A stretch of DNA of 64,000 nt, taken from the NCBI GenBank assembly GCA_036346205.1, contig JARFJB010000889.1, forward strand, positions 2,805,001 to 2,869,000, read 5' to 3'. This document shows, one piece after another, positions 46,520 through 59,143 of this stretch. The position numbers and the translations under genes are program-made. Origin of the DNA: Vesta saturnalis (Eukaryota; Arthropoda; Insecta; Coleoptera; Lampyridae). The notes beneath the pieces were generated by a model that was not told the DNA's origin, did no database searches, and worked only from the letters and a program-made list of their open reading frames with translations. The number at the start of each line of letters is the position of its first letter. Within the stretch, counting starts at the first letter, position 1.

Positions 46520-46522
<3 letters not shown>

Positions 46523-47893
46523 GGTGTCCCGAAAAGATGCGCAAGAAATTTAGTTGCTGATTCTACATGAAACATGAGTGTGATAAGTTCCTATAACACT
46601 TTTTCGAAAACTCAAAAATAACGGATCTACAGGGCGTCAAAGTTAGATTTGAAAAATAATTTTTTTTTAATAACTTTTTTGTTGGTAACCCGGTTGTTTT
46701 GAAATTTGGTACACTTATTACTTATGATCTTTTGTATTATTGGCCAAAAGTTGACATTTGTCCCTTATTGCTAAGGGGATGAACTCAACCTTTCCATCTA
46801 CTTAATAACCTATAACTTTTTGGTTTTTCAGTTTTTGTTGTCTACAGTTTCAAAAAATAAAAGGGCGCTTAAAATTACGCAAAAAAGGTTTACTTGTTAC
46901 ATCTCTCTAAAATAAGCCGTTTTCGAGAAAACCTGCTTTGAAAATTGTCTTGCACGCTGTGAACAATAACGCACGTTAAATTATTTTCAACGTTTTAACA
47001 CGGCGTGCTGTGGAAACAAGTGATGTGGTTTCTATGGCAACGAGGACACATGTAAAAGCAATTTTGACACATTGTAAAGTGTAAGAATGAGTGTTAAAAT
47101 GTTTTGTCAGTAATAAAATGTTTGAACTCACCCTGTAGATCCGTTATTTTGGATTTTGTATCTGTTTTAGTGCATGAGACAAAAGAGCATATAAAAACAC
47201 ACAAAAAAAGGTATACTTAGTGCATACCTCAATTGTAATTTTACGAGTTGTGAATTACGTGATATGCATATGCAAATTTCGCGACTTTTGACAGTTGTCA
47301 CATGATCGGTCTATTTAAAACACGTCACATCACGTGATACCAAAAGTCGCGAGATTCGTCCACATGAGTATCCAGCTGTAAACATTAAAGGATGAAGGTC
47401 AAATTTTGAGTCTTTATAAAAAAAAGGGTGTTAAAACGTTGAAAATAGTTTAAAGTGCGGTCTTGTTCACAGCGTGCAAGACAATTTGAAAAGTAGATTT
47501 TCTCGAAAACGGCTTATTTTAGAGAGATGTAACAAGTAAACCTTTTTTGCGTAATTTTAAGCGCCCTTTTATTTTTGAAACTGTACACAACAAAAACCGA
47601 AAAACCAAAAAGTTATAGGTTATTAAGTGGATGGGAAGGTTGAGTTCATCCCCTTAGCAATGAGGGACAAATGTTAACTTTTGAACGATAATACAAAAGA
47701 TCACAAGTAAGAAGTGTACCAAATTTTAAGACAACCGGTTTACCAATAAAAAATTATTTTTTAATTCTAACTTTGAAGCCCTGTAGATCCGTTATTTTTG
47801 AGTTTTCGAAAAAGTGTTATAGGAACTTGTCACACTCATTTTTCGTGTAGAATCAGCATCAAAATTTTTTGCGCATCTTTTCCAGACACCCTG
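46520..47893. mobile_element. 1.37 kb foldback element exactly within (TA)n
   Basis: Ends CAGGGTGTCCCGAAAAGATG and, inverted, CAGGGTGTCTGGAAAAGATG. The arms 46520-47000 and 47429-47893 are inverted along their length. The ~430 bp centre carries a further inverted pair, TCGCGACTTTTG and CAAAAGTCGCGA (47278-47356). TA abuts both ends, as expected for a mariner-type target. No transposase. Confidence 0.88.

Positions 47894-47950
<57 letters not shown>
47894..47950. repeat. (TA)n microsatellite
   Basis: Continuation of the same TA array on the far side of the foldback. Confidence 0.97.
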
Positions 47951-47952
<2 letters not shown>

Positions 47953-48576
47953 CATATATATAGCATGTATGTGTTTTTCACGATTTTTATTGATACTGCA
48001 AAATTCCAGTCGAAAATCAGGGAATACCCGAAGTTCCCTCGACACCAGCGCACCTTCCTCAAGTCAAACCGGCGTCATTTACGCCCTAAGACGTTGGTAA
48101 AACGGAAGTAGCGAAAACGGTGCCGCTGCTGTCGGAACCCCGTCTACCTAACCCACCTTAGAGTTCGACTCTATATTAGGATTTTTCGGAAGTCTTGATA
48201 TTTATTATTACCGTCATTAGCAAGGTGGCAGCGGCGTTAGCTCATGCTAGAACCGCGACTGACTTTTAGAAAATGATCTTCAGGCACGTTCAGAAGGTGT
48301 TTGCTCTTTTCAGATAAACATAAAATAATTTAACGCGAAGACTGATGCCTCAGGATAAGTATATAGTATAGATCTATTGTAATTTTGTTCTGTTTAAAAT
48401 AGATTGGTTCAGTAATTTTTTTTGTTTAGTGCTACATGGTATTTAAACTATTAGGAAGGATATTGAAAAGAGTTTTAAAGGAAATACATAAGAAATTTTT
48501 GGTTAGATATGGCAACATATTCTCAAGTATCAATCACTGCAGTATTTATTCTGTAACTTTTTAGTTACTAAAAAAA
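47951..48576. other. Mixed-composition stretch, unclassified
   Basis: 48030-48260 is richer in G+C (GGTGCCGCTGCTGTCGGAAC) than its surroundings. A frame gives KIREYPKFPRHQRTFLKS, but no family was recognised. It could be non-coding transposon DNA. Confidence 0.4.
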
Positions 48577-48716
48577 TGGCTTGCGTGCGTGCTAATGTGC
48601 GTGCATGCATCCGTGCTAGTGTGCATGCATGCATGCGTGCGTACATACGTGCATGCAGGCGTGTGTACGCGCGTGTGCGTGCGTGTGAGCGTGCTAGCGT
48701 GTGCGTGTGTGTGTAT
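48577..48716. repeat. TGCG/TGCA microsatellite
   Basis: Alternating purine-pyrimidine repeats (GTGCGTGCATGCATGC) grading into (GT)n, a sequence class able to adopt Z-DNA. Confidence 0.93.
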
Positions 48717-49129
48717 TTTTTACCTTCCTGGTATTGAGTTCCGTATTGTCAATTCGAATATGTTATTATAAAGGTAACGATTTGAAATTTGACGTATGCG
48801 TACTGTTCAATAGTCTTTATATCATTTTATAAAAAACATTGTTCTAGGCCTGCTAGATATTAAGAAACAATTGCCAACTTTCTTTTTTGTTATGGACGCC
48901 ATGTTTGTTTTATACAATGTTTAAAAGTAGAAAAAATTGCAATCCAATGGTATAATATTCAATAAATTTTGTATTTACCGATGAGTGCTTTGAAAAACAA
49001 ATTGTGTATACGATTGTAAAATTATTTCAATCATGAACTATTAAATTTGTAATAAGTAACTGATACAATAGCAACAAATTATGTATTATTGAAAATAACA
49101 AACAAACAAATGTAAATATTTATAAATGT

Positions 49130-50080
49130 TCAAATTGAGCTCCATTTTGTCTTAAACATAAAGCGACCCTACGTGGTACATTGCAGTCGCACGAGCAATC
49201 ATAACACCTACAAAATGATTAAAACAGTTTAATGTTCTCTCAATAAGTTGCTCTTGATTGAACAATGGTTCGTTGTAAATACTCGATTTGACATACCCCC
49301 ATAAGAAATAATCCAGTGGATTTAAACAAGGTGACCTAGTGGGCCATCGTATAGGACCGTAAGTGCCAATCCAACTACTGGGAAATCTGGTATTTAAATA
49401 TTCTTGGATTATTCTTGCGTTATGCCATCTTGTTGAAAATATTTCATACTTTCTATGTAGTTTAGAGGTAAATCGTCTAGCATATCTTCCAAATTGAAGG
49501 AAATTAAGACATAAATTAGAATTTAAATTTCCATTTATAATGTAAGGTCCAAGAATTTTATTATTTAATATCCCACATCAAATATTAATTGAAAACGTTT
49601 TTTGAGGCTTCGTTTGGTACATCAAGTGCGGATTTTCAGTTGCATGATAATGATTGTTGCGGGAATTGAATAACCCTGAATTATTCAAGGTACATTAATC
49701 GCTCCACAGTATTTTCTTATAAATAAATGGATCTTCAGCCATTCTATTGTTTATTCATTGACAGTATTCAAGTCTTTTGTTCGTATCTCCATTATAAAGC
49801 ATTTGTACTTTAGTAAACTTATAATCATGATAATTATGATTTTTAAGAATACTGCTAATTGCGCGATCGGTAATGTTACATTCATTCGCAATACGACTGC
49901 TTGATGTTTCAGGATTTCAATGAACTTGCGCTAAAACATTTACATCGTTAACATCATTATGACCAACATATTTACCTTTTGGCTGTGAAACCTTTCCAAA
50001 TTTAATTAAATTCCTTCAAATTCTTGAGAACACGGACGTTGTCGTTTCGGATACGTATTTTGGTAAACGAGCGCAGCCAC
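49130..50080 (-). pseudogene. Tc1/mariner transposase, nearly full length, broken
   Basis: Minus strand: VNVLAQVH and NPETSSSRIANECNITDRAI (second HTH), NHNYHDYKFTKVQMLYNGDT, YKKILWSD (first Asp), NNSGLFNSRNNHYHATENPH, NKILGPYIINGNLNSN, YFQQDG (second Asp) in a shifted frame. It continues SSWIGTYGPIRWPTRSPCLN PLDYFLWGYV and ends MIARATAMYHVGSLYV. In-frame stops at the first-Asp region and GIL box, plus one frameshift at the QQDG box. Same family as the 3.6 kb copy. Its left flank shares ATGGACGCCAT with that element's arms, but long inverted ends are not seen; the right side runs into a purine tract. Confidence 0.83.
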
Positions 50081-50230
50081 TTTAAAGTGACGATAGTTTT
50101 TAATGTAAATGTTGTGCATATCTAGTTTTTAAGATGCACTGTACCGAAGCATCTTAAATTTTAACGTATTGAAAAACTACTATCTTATTAACCTAATATG
50201 TATAAGACGTATTATTTCGTGCTTCTATGT

Positions 50231-50844
50231 AGAAAGAAGAGAGAAAAAGAGAAAAAAGGAAAAAGAGAGAAGGAAAGGAAAAAAAAAAAAGAAAAGGAAA
50301 AAAGAGGGAAGAAAGAAGGAGAGGGAGAAGGGAAGAAAAAGAAAGGGAGAAGAGGAGAAGAAGGAGAGGGAGAGGAGAGGAAAGAAGAGGGAAGAGGGAG
50401 AGAGAGAAGAGAGAGGGAAGGAAGAGAGGGAGAGGGAGAGGAGAGGGAAGAAAGAGGGAAGGAAGAGGGAGAAGAAAAGAGGGAGAGGGAGAGGAGAGGG
50501 AGAGGGAGAGGAGAGGAGAAGAGGGAGAGGAGAGGGAGAGGAGAGGGAGAAAGGGAAAGAAGAGGGAGAGGAAAAAAGAGGGAAGGAGAGGGAGGAGAGG
50601 GAGAGGGAGAGGAGAGAGAGGGAGGGAGAAGAGGGAGAGGAGAGAGGGAGAGAGAGGAGAGGAGAGGGAGAGGGAGAGGGAGAGGGAGAGGGAGGGAGAG
50701 AGGAGAGGGAGAGGAAGAGAGAGAGGAGAGGGAGGAGAGAGGGAGAGGAGAAGAGAGGAGAGGAGAAAGAGAGGGAAAGGAGAAAGAGGGAGAGGGAGAG
50801 GAGAGGAGAGGAGAGGAGAGGAGAGAGAGAGGGAGGAGAAGAAA
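50231..50844. repeat. 614 bp uninterrupted homopurine tract
   Basis: Every base on the + strand is A or G: A-rich at the left, GAGAGG/GGGAGA-rich at the right. Long frames through it (Glu/Arg/Lys or Ser/Leu/Pro) are artefacts of composition. Such tracts can form triplex (H-DNA). Confidence 0.97.
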
Positions 50845-51539
50845 TTGTACCAGCTAGAAAATGGAAATCGCGTCTATGGAAAAATTGAGTGTAATCGGTG
50901 ACGGAAACTTGAAACAATGAAAGGAAGATAAAATTCCTGATCTTATCGGATAATTGCACATGCAAATACAATGTTAGTTAAATATATTTCGTACGTCAAA
51001 TATCTACTAATATAAGATTTACTATTTGTATTAGAAAGAATAGGGGACGGTAATTGATCAACACATCGACAGTAGTAGTTAAATTAAATTAATATTTATA
51101 ATCAATAACTTACTCAAATAGATCAGGGCATGCCCACGCACTCACTTCACAAAACTCGTATTAATAATAATTTTATTCCAGTTTTGAATAGTGCGAAAGA
51201 TATCGCGTTTGGCGTATTTGATAACAATAACTGGTCTTTTGAACCTGAAATATTTTTATGTGAAATGGAAAATGTTTATATATTAAAATTGTGAATTTGT
51301 GTAATTGTAATGAAAATCATTTAAAGTAAAATCACTACACCTTGCATTTTCTTTTTTAAATTAATTTACTAAAATTAAACACAAATATACCGGGCGGTCA
51401 ATACATCGTTATTTAACAATTTATATGGTTGTTCGGTAACGGAAATTATAGTTTCGTTACACTAGGAATAATAATAATATGGTAATGGTGTATATATAAT
51501 ATAAGTGTAAAATTTAAAAAAATGGTGTAAATGTTTTAA
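50845..51539. other. AT-rich stretch, nothing recognised
   Basis: No motif or repeat end seen up to the older LTR remnant. Confidence 0.5.
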
Positions 51540-51604
51540 AGCGTTCTCTATACAAATTGCTAAAATAACTAGAGATACATACCATTCATTAAAAGATAAT
51601 GCCG
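51540..51604 (-). mobile_element. Left piece of an older solo LTR (inverted)
   Basis: ATTAAAAGATAATGCCG and the ~60 bp before it match the inverse of the 3' end of the LTR at 17612-18736 (CGGCATTATCTTTTACTGAG). The rest of the same LTR is at 60528-61049, on the other side of the Gypsy element. Confidence 0.7.
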
Positions 51605-52992
51605 TGTAACAACCTTTTTTTGTGGTTGTATTAAAAAATACGTTAATCTAAGATCATTAATTTATTTGGCGTAAAATTAGAGGAGTTTTTAATTATATAC
51701 ATGTAAAATTGAGAAAGGCAACTTAAATTGCATTTCCTAGAACATATATTTTGGGTGTAATATTACATAAATAGTTATAGTTCCTTTCTTTAAAAATTGG
51801 ACCTGATCATGGTATTTGCGCAATGCGTGACAACTCTTGAGCATTACAAGCAATTCTGAAAGCCTCTATTTTTTCTTCAATTGCTGAATGTTAAAGCAGA
51901 AGACATTGTTATAATGGTTTTTACTTAATTTTTATATTTGGTGCCATCAGAATTTTGGTGGTAAGTTATTTTTAATTCATTATATTTAAAGCTTAAGCAT
52001 TTGCTTTTCCAGGCACTCACGTACACTCATTATAGTACTTATATTATTCCCTTATACTACTTAAGGCACTTATTTACTTACTACTTACTCATACTTATTT
52101 TACTTACTTTGATATGGTACTTTATAAGTCACTATATTTTTAATCTCAAATGGCTCTTAAGTTACTTATTTACGCAAGTTTCTCTTCATTCAAATAATCA
52201 TCTTAAATGCAATTTTAATAAAATAAAACATCAAGAATACAATAAGTTTAGTGGATTGAAAATTTCTTCAAATACATAGTTGATCGCGTTGTTACAAGAA
52301 TGCAAGGAAGATGTAGAAACGCTTTCATACTGGTTGACCGTTCCGTATCCATAATTAAACACTGGAAGCTGTCTATAAGAAAATCATTATACTGAGGTAT
52401 TTATGTGGTGAATTTTATTTTTTAAGCTTAGCTTTAAAACTTTTCTTTCCTCTCTTAACCATCCATATATTGGGTAAATAAACTTAATTGCACATTGTTA
52501 ATTTTTGATATTTATAGAAAGTTTTTATTGTTCATTATTTAGGTTTTGTTATTCCTATGACAAAGATAACATGGCGCTCGAGAATTCATTTAATTATATA
52601 TTTTTTTTATAATTTTTTACATTGTTTTTTTATTAATTAGAGAAAGGAAAATAATTAAGCAGGAGAGAAACAAGGCGCATTTCATGTGTCTTAACAAGTC
52701 AATATAGTAGAATCCTCCTTATATTTAATCTACCGATTGTGGACAAGACGGCATATAATTAGTGGTGAAAGGTTAGTATTTCAATTTGTTAAGTAATTTG
52801 TATTTAGGGAAAACTTTGCCCAACTTCCTTATTTATTAATTATCTGGTTCAGATTACATCATCATAGTTAGATATTACATTTGTTTAATCAATGTACAAA
52901 TTACATCACCGTATGAGTTTTTATTAAGCTTGAACTTTATTAGAACATTTAAATTTTCTAAAACCTACATCACTACAATATTTTTTACTATA
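51605..52992 (+). repeat. 5' LTR
   Basis: 1388 bp, begins TGTAACAACC and ends TTTTTTACTATA (TG...TA rather than TG...CA). Contains an intron-like GTAAGTTATT...TTTTCCAG (51961-52012) and ACTTACTT-rich sequence after it. A similar arrangement exists in the other LTR family at 17.9 kb. Confidence 0.93.
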
Positions 52993-52993
52993 C

Positions 52994-53012
52994 TGGCGCG
53001 GGCGAGCAGGGA
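52994..53012 (+). other. Putative primer-binding site
   Basis: TGGCGCGGGCGAGCAGGGA begins one base after the LTR, starting with TGG as needed to pair with a tRNA CCA end. The tRNA was not identified. Confidence 0.55.
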
Positions 53013-53268
53013 CTTTGAAATAATTTATTACTTTGTTATTTTAATCACTTTATATTTGATTTTTATTACATTTGTGTTAATGTTACACTGGGGCTCGAAA
53101 AAGGGACCTGATTTGCTGTTGTTTCTAATGCTGGTTGTTTTCACTTTTGTTTTGATTATTAAGAGTTGACCGAGATTTAAGAAGTGTTACGATTTATTGT
53201 TTTACGCTTGGTACTTTTATGTGTTTTTATAATGAAATTTATTGATTGTGTTATATAATATTTTTACG

Positions 53269-54626
53269 ATGTCAACTGTAAATTATTTAGTTGATGTTTT
53301 ATATAGTGATGAGTTATTAGTAGAATTACGGTTCAGGAATGTAAATGGAGCGGAAGCGTTGACTGTAGTAGAGAAGCGTAAACTTTTAAGACGAATATTA
53401 AATGCAGAAAAGATCAATCCAAATTTATTTGATTCATACAATAAGCATGAATTAAATCAAACAGTAGAATTGGAATTATTGAAGGAAAAGTTAAATCATA
53501 TTCAGTCTTCAATTAAACTTTTTAAACATAAGCCCTCGAAATCAGAATATCTTAGGCTACACACACGTTTAATTCATATTTTGAAACGCTTAAATTACAC
53601 TACTTTTGATAGTGAATTTTGATATTTACATGATCAATTGTTGACTTTATGTAACGAATCGTTAGAATTAATTGAATCTATAAATGAAAATATTGAATTA
53701 AATAATGATGTTTCAAATTTAGATACTTCTAATATTTCGATGTCACAAAACGACGCTGTTAATACTTCAGTTAATATTCCTACAGAAGATTTTTCCAAAT
53801 TAATAGATAATTTACAAATTTCTAAAGGTTCTGTTCCTGTATATAAGTTAAATTTAAAGTTTAATGGTAGTGAGAAAGAAGTTTTTACTTTTATTCAAAG
53901 ATGTGAGGAGCTAATGATTGCTCGAAATATTTCTAGGAAGGAGATGCTTTTATCAGGTGTTGATTTATTTGCAGGGAAAGGTTTAGTTTGGTATAGGGCA
54001 ATTAAACCGTTTCTACATACTTGGGATGATCTTATTACTAAATTAAAGAGTGACTTTTACCGGAAGGACATGACGAAGTTTTGTTAGAGATATTAAAAAT
54101 CGTAAACAGGCTTTTGATGAAATTCCAACCCTTTTATTTCTGAAATGGTTAATTTATTTTCTCAATTAGAGATTCCTCCTTGGAAGGTGAACAATTAAAG
54201 ATTATAATGAAAAATTTACAACCTTGGTTCGCTACTCAATTAGCCCTTGTTAGTGTAAATGATATTTTTCATTTAATAGATTTGTGTAAAAAATTACAAG
54301 TGAAAGCTCAGAATTCTAAATTCAAATTTAATTCTTATTCAGATTCACAAAGACAATCTGATTATAAGCCTTCTTCGGCAGTGAAACAAAATATTAAACC
54401 TAAGGTCCATTTTTCAGGTATTAAACCAAAAAATATGAATTCTACTTTTACTGCTACAAAAATTAATACAGCTAAGTCTTCAACAACATGCTTTAAATGT
54501 AGACAGTTGGGTCATACCTATCACACCTGTGATAAGGGTGATGATAGAATCTTTTGTTTTAGATGTGGTTATTCCAATGTTACTTTTTTTAATTGTCCGA
54601 GATGTAAATTTTCAAAAAACTGGTAA
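53269..54626 (+). pseudogene. Gypsy gag, broken
   Basis: Structural protein of the retrotransposon particle. ATG at 53269 gives MSTVNYLVDVLYSDELLVEL, a helical N-terminal domain. TGA at 53620-53622 interrupts an otherwise continuous frame to 54087. The capsid part contains LKFNGSEKEVFTFIQRCEEL and KGLVWYRAIKPFLHTWDDLI. Frameshifts near 54085 and 54170 precede the last third. That part ends in a Cys/His knuckle, CFKCRQLGHTYHTC (54489-54530, CX2CX4HX4C), then a degenerate second knuckle CFRCGYSNVTFFNC lacking its His. Stop at 54624. Confidence 0.85.
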
Positions 54627-54639
54627 AAGGAAAGTGTTC

Positions 54640-55136
54640 CGTTAGTCGACACATTTCTTATGATTTTTCAGAGGCTGACAAACATGTTTTTAACGAATGG
54701 TTGATTACTGTTGAGAATAATGATGATGTTAGACCTTTTATTAATGTTAGGATTTTTAATGAGAATTTTATTGCTTTATTAGATAGTGGAGCTACCGTAA
54801 CAATTTTAGGTAAGCCTGCTTTGTATTTGATTGATAAATATGATTTAAAATTAAATAGGAATTCGCCTTTTCATCATTGGTTATTGCTGATGGTTCTTCA
54901 CAATCCATTTTGGGAGTGTTGATTTATCTTTGACTATTAATGGTATTACTAAAACTATTTCTGTTATTGTTTCTGAATTTATTACTACTGCAATTACTTT
55001 GGGGGTAGATTTTTGTCGTTTATTTGAAATTAAAGCTGATTTTGGTGAAAATTCTTTTGTTGCAAACTCTGCGGAGACAACTTTTTCTATGATTAAGAGT
55101 ATTGATGATCTTAATAATGATCAAGTTTTGAATTAA
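54640..55136 (+). pseudogene. Gypsy aspartic protease, frameshifted
   Basis: ALLDSGATVTILGKPALYL carries the catalytic DSGA triad of retropepsins. It continues in a second frame after about 54905, with TINGITKTISVIVSEF and the flap-distal ITLGVDFCRLFEI (LGxDF). One frameshift separates the halves. It lies between the nucleocapsid and the RT, the normal gag-pol position. Confidence 0.85.
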
Positions 55137-55263
55137 ATCAAGTTATTGACCTTTTAAAACCTTATCAACTACAAAGTTAGGTAAGACAAATAAAGTTTTT
55201 CATTCAATTAATACTGGTGATGCAGTACCAATTAAACAACGTTATTTTCCATTACCTCGTGCC

Positions 55264-56350
55264 ATGTTGGAGCATGCAAACAGAGAAATTGATGATATGT
55301 TAGAGCAAGGAATTATTAAACCCAGTTCTTCTCCTTGGAATTCTCCAATGGTTTTAGTTAAGAAGAAGTCAGGTGATTTTAGAGTTTGTTTTGATGCTAA
55401 GAAATTAAATTCTGTTACAAAAAAAGATGCTTACCCTTTACCATTTTTAAACGATATTTTGGATAAATTAAGAGATGCTCGTTATTTAACTTCAATTGAT
55501 TTAAAGAAAGCTTTTTGGCAAATTCCTTTAGACGCTGAGAGTTGTGAAAAAACTGCTTTTACTGTTCCACGTAGAGGATTATTTGAGTATACTGTTATGC
55601 CCATGGGACTTACAAACGCACCCAGTACATTACAACGATTTATGGATTCCATTTTAGGACATGATTTATCTCAATCAGTTTTTGTTTATTTAGACGATAT
55701 TATTATTTTTTCAAGTACTTTCAAGGAACATGTTGATATTTTAAGGGAAGTTTTTAAAAGGCTTAAGGATGCCAATTTAAATATTAATTTAGATAAATGT
55801 GAATTTTGTAAACCTCGTTTATCATATTTAGGCTTTGTTATTGATAAGAATGGTCTTCACACCGATCCTTCAAAGGTGGAAGCTATTACTCAATTTCCTC
55901 AACCACATACTTTTACAGAACTTTTATTGGAATGTGTTCTTGGTATAGACGTTTCATTCATGATTTTTCCACAATTTTAGCTCCGATTAATAATTTATTG
56001 AAAGGTAAGAAGAAATCTCAGAAAGTTTTATGGAATGACAAAGCGAATGATTCATTTTTAAAAATTAAATCTTTATTAGTTGATGCTCCTGTTTTAGCGA
56101 GCCCTGATTTTTCTAAAACATTTTATTTACAATGTGATGCATCTAATTGCGGAGTTGGATGTGTATTAACACAAGGAGTAGGAGAGGAGGAAGTTGTTAT
56201 TGCCTATGGTTCTCGTACTTTAAACAAAGCTGAGCAAAATATTCTATTACAGAACGTGGGTTACTTGCAGTTATTTTTGGTATTCAAAAGTTTAGACCTT
56301 ATATTGAAGGTACCCATTTTAAAGTTATTACTGATTATCATTCATTGATT
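55264..56350 (+). pseudogene. Gypsy reverse transcriptase and RNase H
   Basis: Copies the element RNA to DNA and removes the RNA strand. The RT frame 55264-55980 has IIKPSSSPWNSPMVLVKKKS, YLTSIDLKKAFWQIPLD (first Asp), MPMGLTNAPSTLQRFMD, FVYLDDIIIFS (YLDD at 55687-55698) and LSYLGFVIDKNGLHTDPSKV. A frameshift near 55925 moves to YRRFIHDFSTILAPINNLLK and the RNase H part with FYLQCDASNCGVGCVLTQG (first RNase H Asp) and IAYGSRTLNKAEQN. A further break near 56250 precedes HSLIWLNNLKDPSGRLARW. The catalytic residues of RT are all present. Confidence 0.92.
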
Positions 56351-57726
56351 TGGCTCAATAATTTAAAAGATCCTTCTGGTAGATTAGCCAGATGGAGTGT
56401 TAAACTTCAACAATTTGATTTTGAAGTTATTCATCGTAAAGGTAAATTAAATGTAGTTCCTGATGCACTTTCTAGAGCACCTTTGGAAGTTAGTTCTTTA
56501 GAATTTTCTGTTGTCGATTTAGACGATTGGTATAAGAAAATGTTAGCCAACGTTTCTAAAAATCCTGAATTATTTCATGATTGGAGAGTTGACGATGATA
56601 AACTCTACAAATTTATTTCTAATGATTTAAACATCGAATCGAATTTAGTGGAATGGAAATTAGTTGTTCCGAAATCTTTAAGGAAAGATATTTTACGAAA
56701 ATTTCATGATGATCCTACGTCATCACATTTTGGGGTTTTTAAAACTTTTTCAAAAATTAAAGAATTTTATTACTGGCCAAAAATGAAGTCATCTATTTCG
56801 AAATATATTAGGAATTGCAATGTTTGTAACCGAAGCAAGTCTTCACAATTTAATCATTATGGTTTTATGGGTAAAGAGAAAAATGTTTCTTATTCTTTTC
56901 AATGTATTTCTATTGATTTAGTGAAAACACAGTTTTATTAGTTATTTGTGATTGGTTTACTAAATTTACTTTGATTCACCCTATGCGCAGTGCTACTGCT
57001 AGAAGTATTTGTCAATATATTGAGAATTATGTATTTCTAGTATACGGTGTTCCTCAAATTTGTATGGTGGACAATGGTCCTCAATTTAAAAGTTCACAAT
57101 TTAAAAATTTAATGAGTTCTTACAAGGTTCAATCCGTTTGGTTTAATGCAAGTTATCATCCACAAGTAAATTTTGTTGAGAGAGTTAATAAAGTAGTAGG
57201 TACTGCAATTAGATCTTATATTCAAGATGATCACAAGGATTGGGATGTTGAAATTCACAAAATTGCGCATGCTATTCGTAACGCTGTTCATGAGTCTACG
57301 AAATTTTCACCTTCCTTTTTGGCGTTTGGTCGGACAGTTCCTATTTCTGGAGATTTTTATGGTCGACTAAAGGATTTCAAAGAGGATAATTTATTTATTA
57401 CTAACCGTGAACAATTAGTTCAAGATTTAAATGAACTTTCACCCGTTTTTAAACAAGTTAAACAAAATTTACATGCAGCTTACGAAAGAAATTCAAAATC
57501 TTACAATTTGCGACGTCGTCCGTTGAAATTAAATATTGGCGATTTGGTTTGGAAAAAGAATTTTACTTTATCTGATGCGACTAAAAATTATAGTCAAAAG
57601 TTAGCTCCAAAATTTGTTGAAGCAAAAGTTATTGAAGTGGTAGGTCCAACTACGTACCGATTGGCCACCCCTATTGATAATAAACCCTTAGGTGTTTTTC
57701 ATGTTAAGGATTTAAAACCTCATTAG
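56345..57726 (+). pseudogene. Gypsy integrase, one frame break
   Basis: Inserts the DNA copy into the genome. FEVIHRKGKLNVVPDALSR closes RNase H. The HHCC zinc domain follows: FHDDPTSSHFG and IRNCNVCNRSK. The core has ISIDLV (first Asp), a break at the TAG near 56939, CMVDNGPQFKSS (second Asp) and NFVERVNKVV (Glu). The C-terminal domain ends KYNIGDLVW-like (KLNIGDLVWKKNF), KLAPKFVEAKVIEVVGPTTY (GPY/F type) and VKDLKPH with TAG at 57724. The last 251 codons are continuous. Confidence 0.92.
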
Positions 57727-59132
57727 TTCTTATTTTTTAGTATTCTTTTTAATTATTTTTCGATTTTAGTATTTTTACATTCTGGTTTTCTTATTTATAT
57801 TTTTTAATTATTTTGATAATTTTTCAAAATAATTTTATTTTGTGCTTATTTCGCACATTATTTTATTTTACATTTGTTAGCATGATTTTTGCTACATTTG
57901 TTTAGCACGATGGTTGATATTTAAATCCCATTGTGTGATTGAATTGCCGACTTTGTGGGACATTAGTTCTCAGGCAGATTATCTTCCTTTATTGGATTTA
58001 CAATTTGCTATCGTTACAATAGTACAATTGAAGATAACTATTTTGAGTTTACCTCTGATCGTTAATTTGACGTGTAAAACTCATAACCATGGATAAGAAA
58101 ACTAGTAATGCTTCTATACATTTTATTTTTTGATTGATTTAATTATTTTATTCCTGATTTATGTAGTGTTACTATTCTTGGACGGTGCTTGAGGACTTCG
58201 GTTCGCCTCGTGTCAACCTCGATTAGTTCACTTCCTGATTATGACGTTTTGGTAGTTTTAGAAGGGGGTTGTTGTGTTCGTAAGAGTGCATCATCTTTCT
58301 CTTTGCTATCTCACCTAGATTTCGATTTATTTATAAAATGTGCGTGTTAGTTAGGGTATGTTGAGTCTTGGACGATGACTGTGGAACAACATGAAACCTG
58401 AATCTCGTGAAGGGTAGAATGGCCTCTCTTGTTCTCCACGACGAAGCATCCTGAGCTAATTTGCCATGAAAATAGTCGTATCTTGGATTTACCGATTTTG
58501 ACTCACTTATCGAACGTGACTGTGGTAGTTGTGTTATGTACCTAGGAGGCTTGGTTTGAGACCACCGGGGTAGGGTAATTGAACCGCTCTCTCTCTCGAC
58601 CTCAAGTCTCGCGATTATTTATTGTTAGTCCGAAAGGATTTTTTCTATTTTTATACTCTCGAGTAGAGTGGCGTTTAGCCTTGATTTTTTATAAAGTTGC
58701 ACGATGACCGTTTCCGGGTTCTCTGCCCACTGTCCCTTCAGGTCATGGTAGGTTACGGTTTCCGTTCGTTTTTTACCTTAGATTCAAATTTTTTTACCGG
58801 ATACTCATTTTGCTCTTCTGATGGTGGTTTGCTTCACTAACCCCACCAGTTAAAGTTTTTACTTTATTTAAGGTTGCGGGTCCTTGATTCGATTCTCGAC
58901 TAGTGGCGTGTGCGGGTGGTAGCGCGTCATTAGCTTTTTTGGTGTTGCGAGGGCTCTTTCCTGACCGACATCACCACATTTTCCGTACTTCTTCGTACAT
59001 TTTCTTGTTATTTTTTAAATATTGCTTATATTTGAATTAGCTTAACATTTTGTATTTTTTAAATTTTAATAATTTCATTTATTAGCTTAGTGTTTGGAAT
59101 CTCCGCTTTGGTGAACTCCAAGTCCAAATTTT
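57727..59132 (+). other. Gypsy 3' untranslated region
   Basis: 1.4 kb between integrase and the purine tract. Richer in G+C toward its right end. No envelope-like frame, no repeat recognised. Confidence 0.7.
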
Positions 59133-59143
59133 AGGAGGGGGTG
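59133..59143 (+). other. Polypurine tract
   Basis: AGGAGGGGGTG directly precedes the 3' LTR, the usual plus-strand primer position. Confidence 0.85.

Noticed and set aside
50169..50971. Frames of up to 248 codons, Glu/Arg/Lys-rich or Ser/Leu/Pro-rich
   Set aside because: They are translations of a pure purine tract, where stop codons are rare by composition.
52930..53169. 79-codon hydrophobic frame before gag
   Set aside because: Spans the LTR end and primer-binding region of the Gypsy element, so it is leader sequence rather than a protein gene.
57727..59132. Possible envelope gene of the Gypsy element
   Set aside because: No frame longer than about 60 codons, no signal peptide or membrane anchor; treated as 3' untranslated region.
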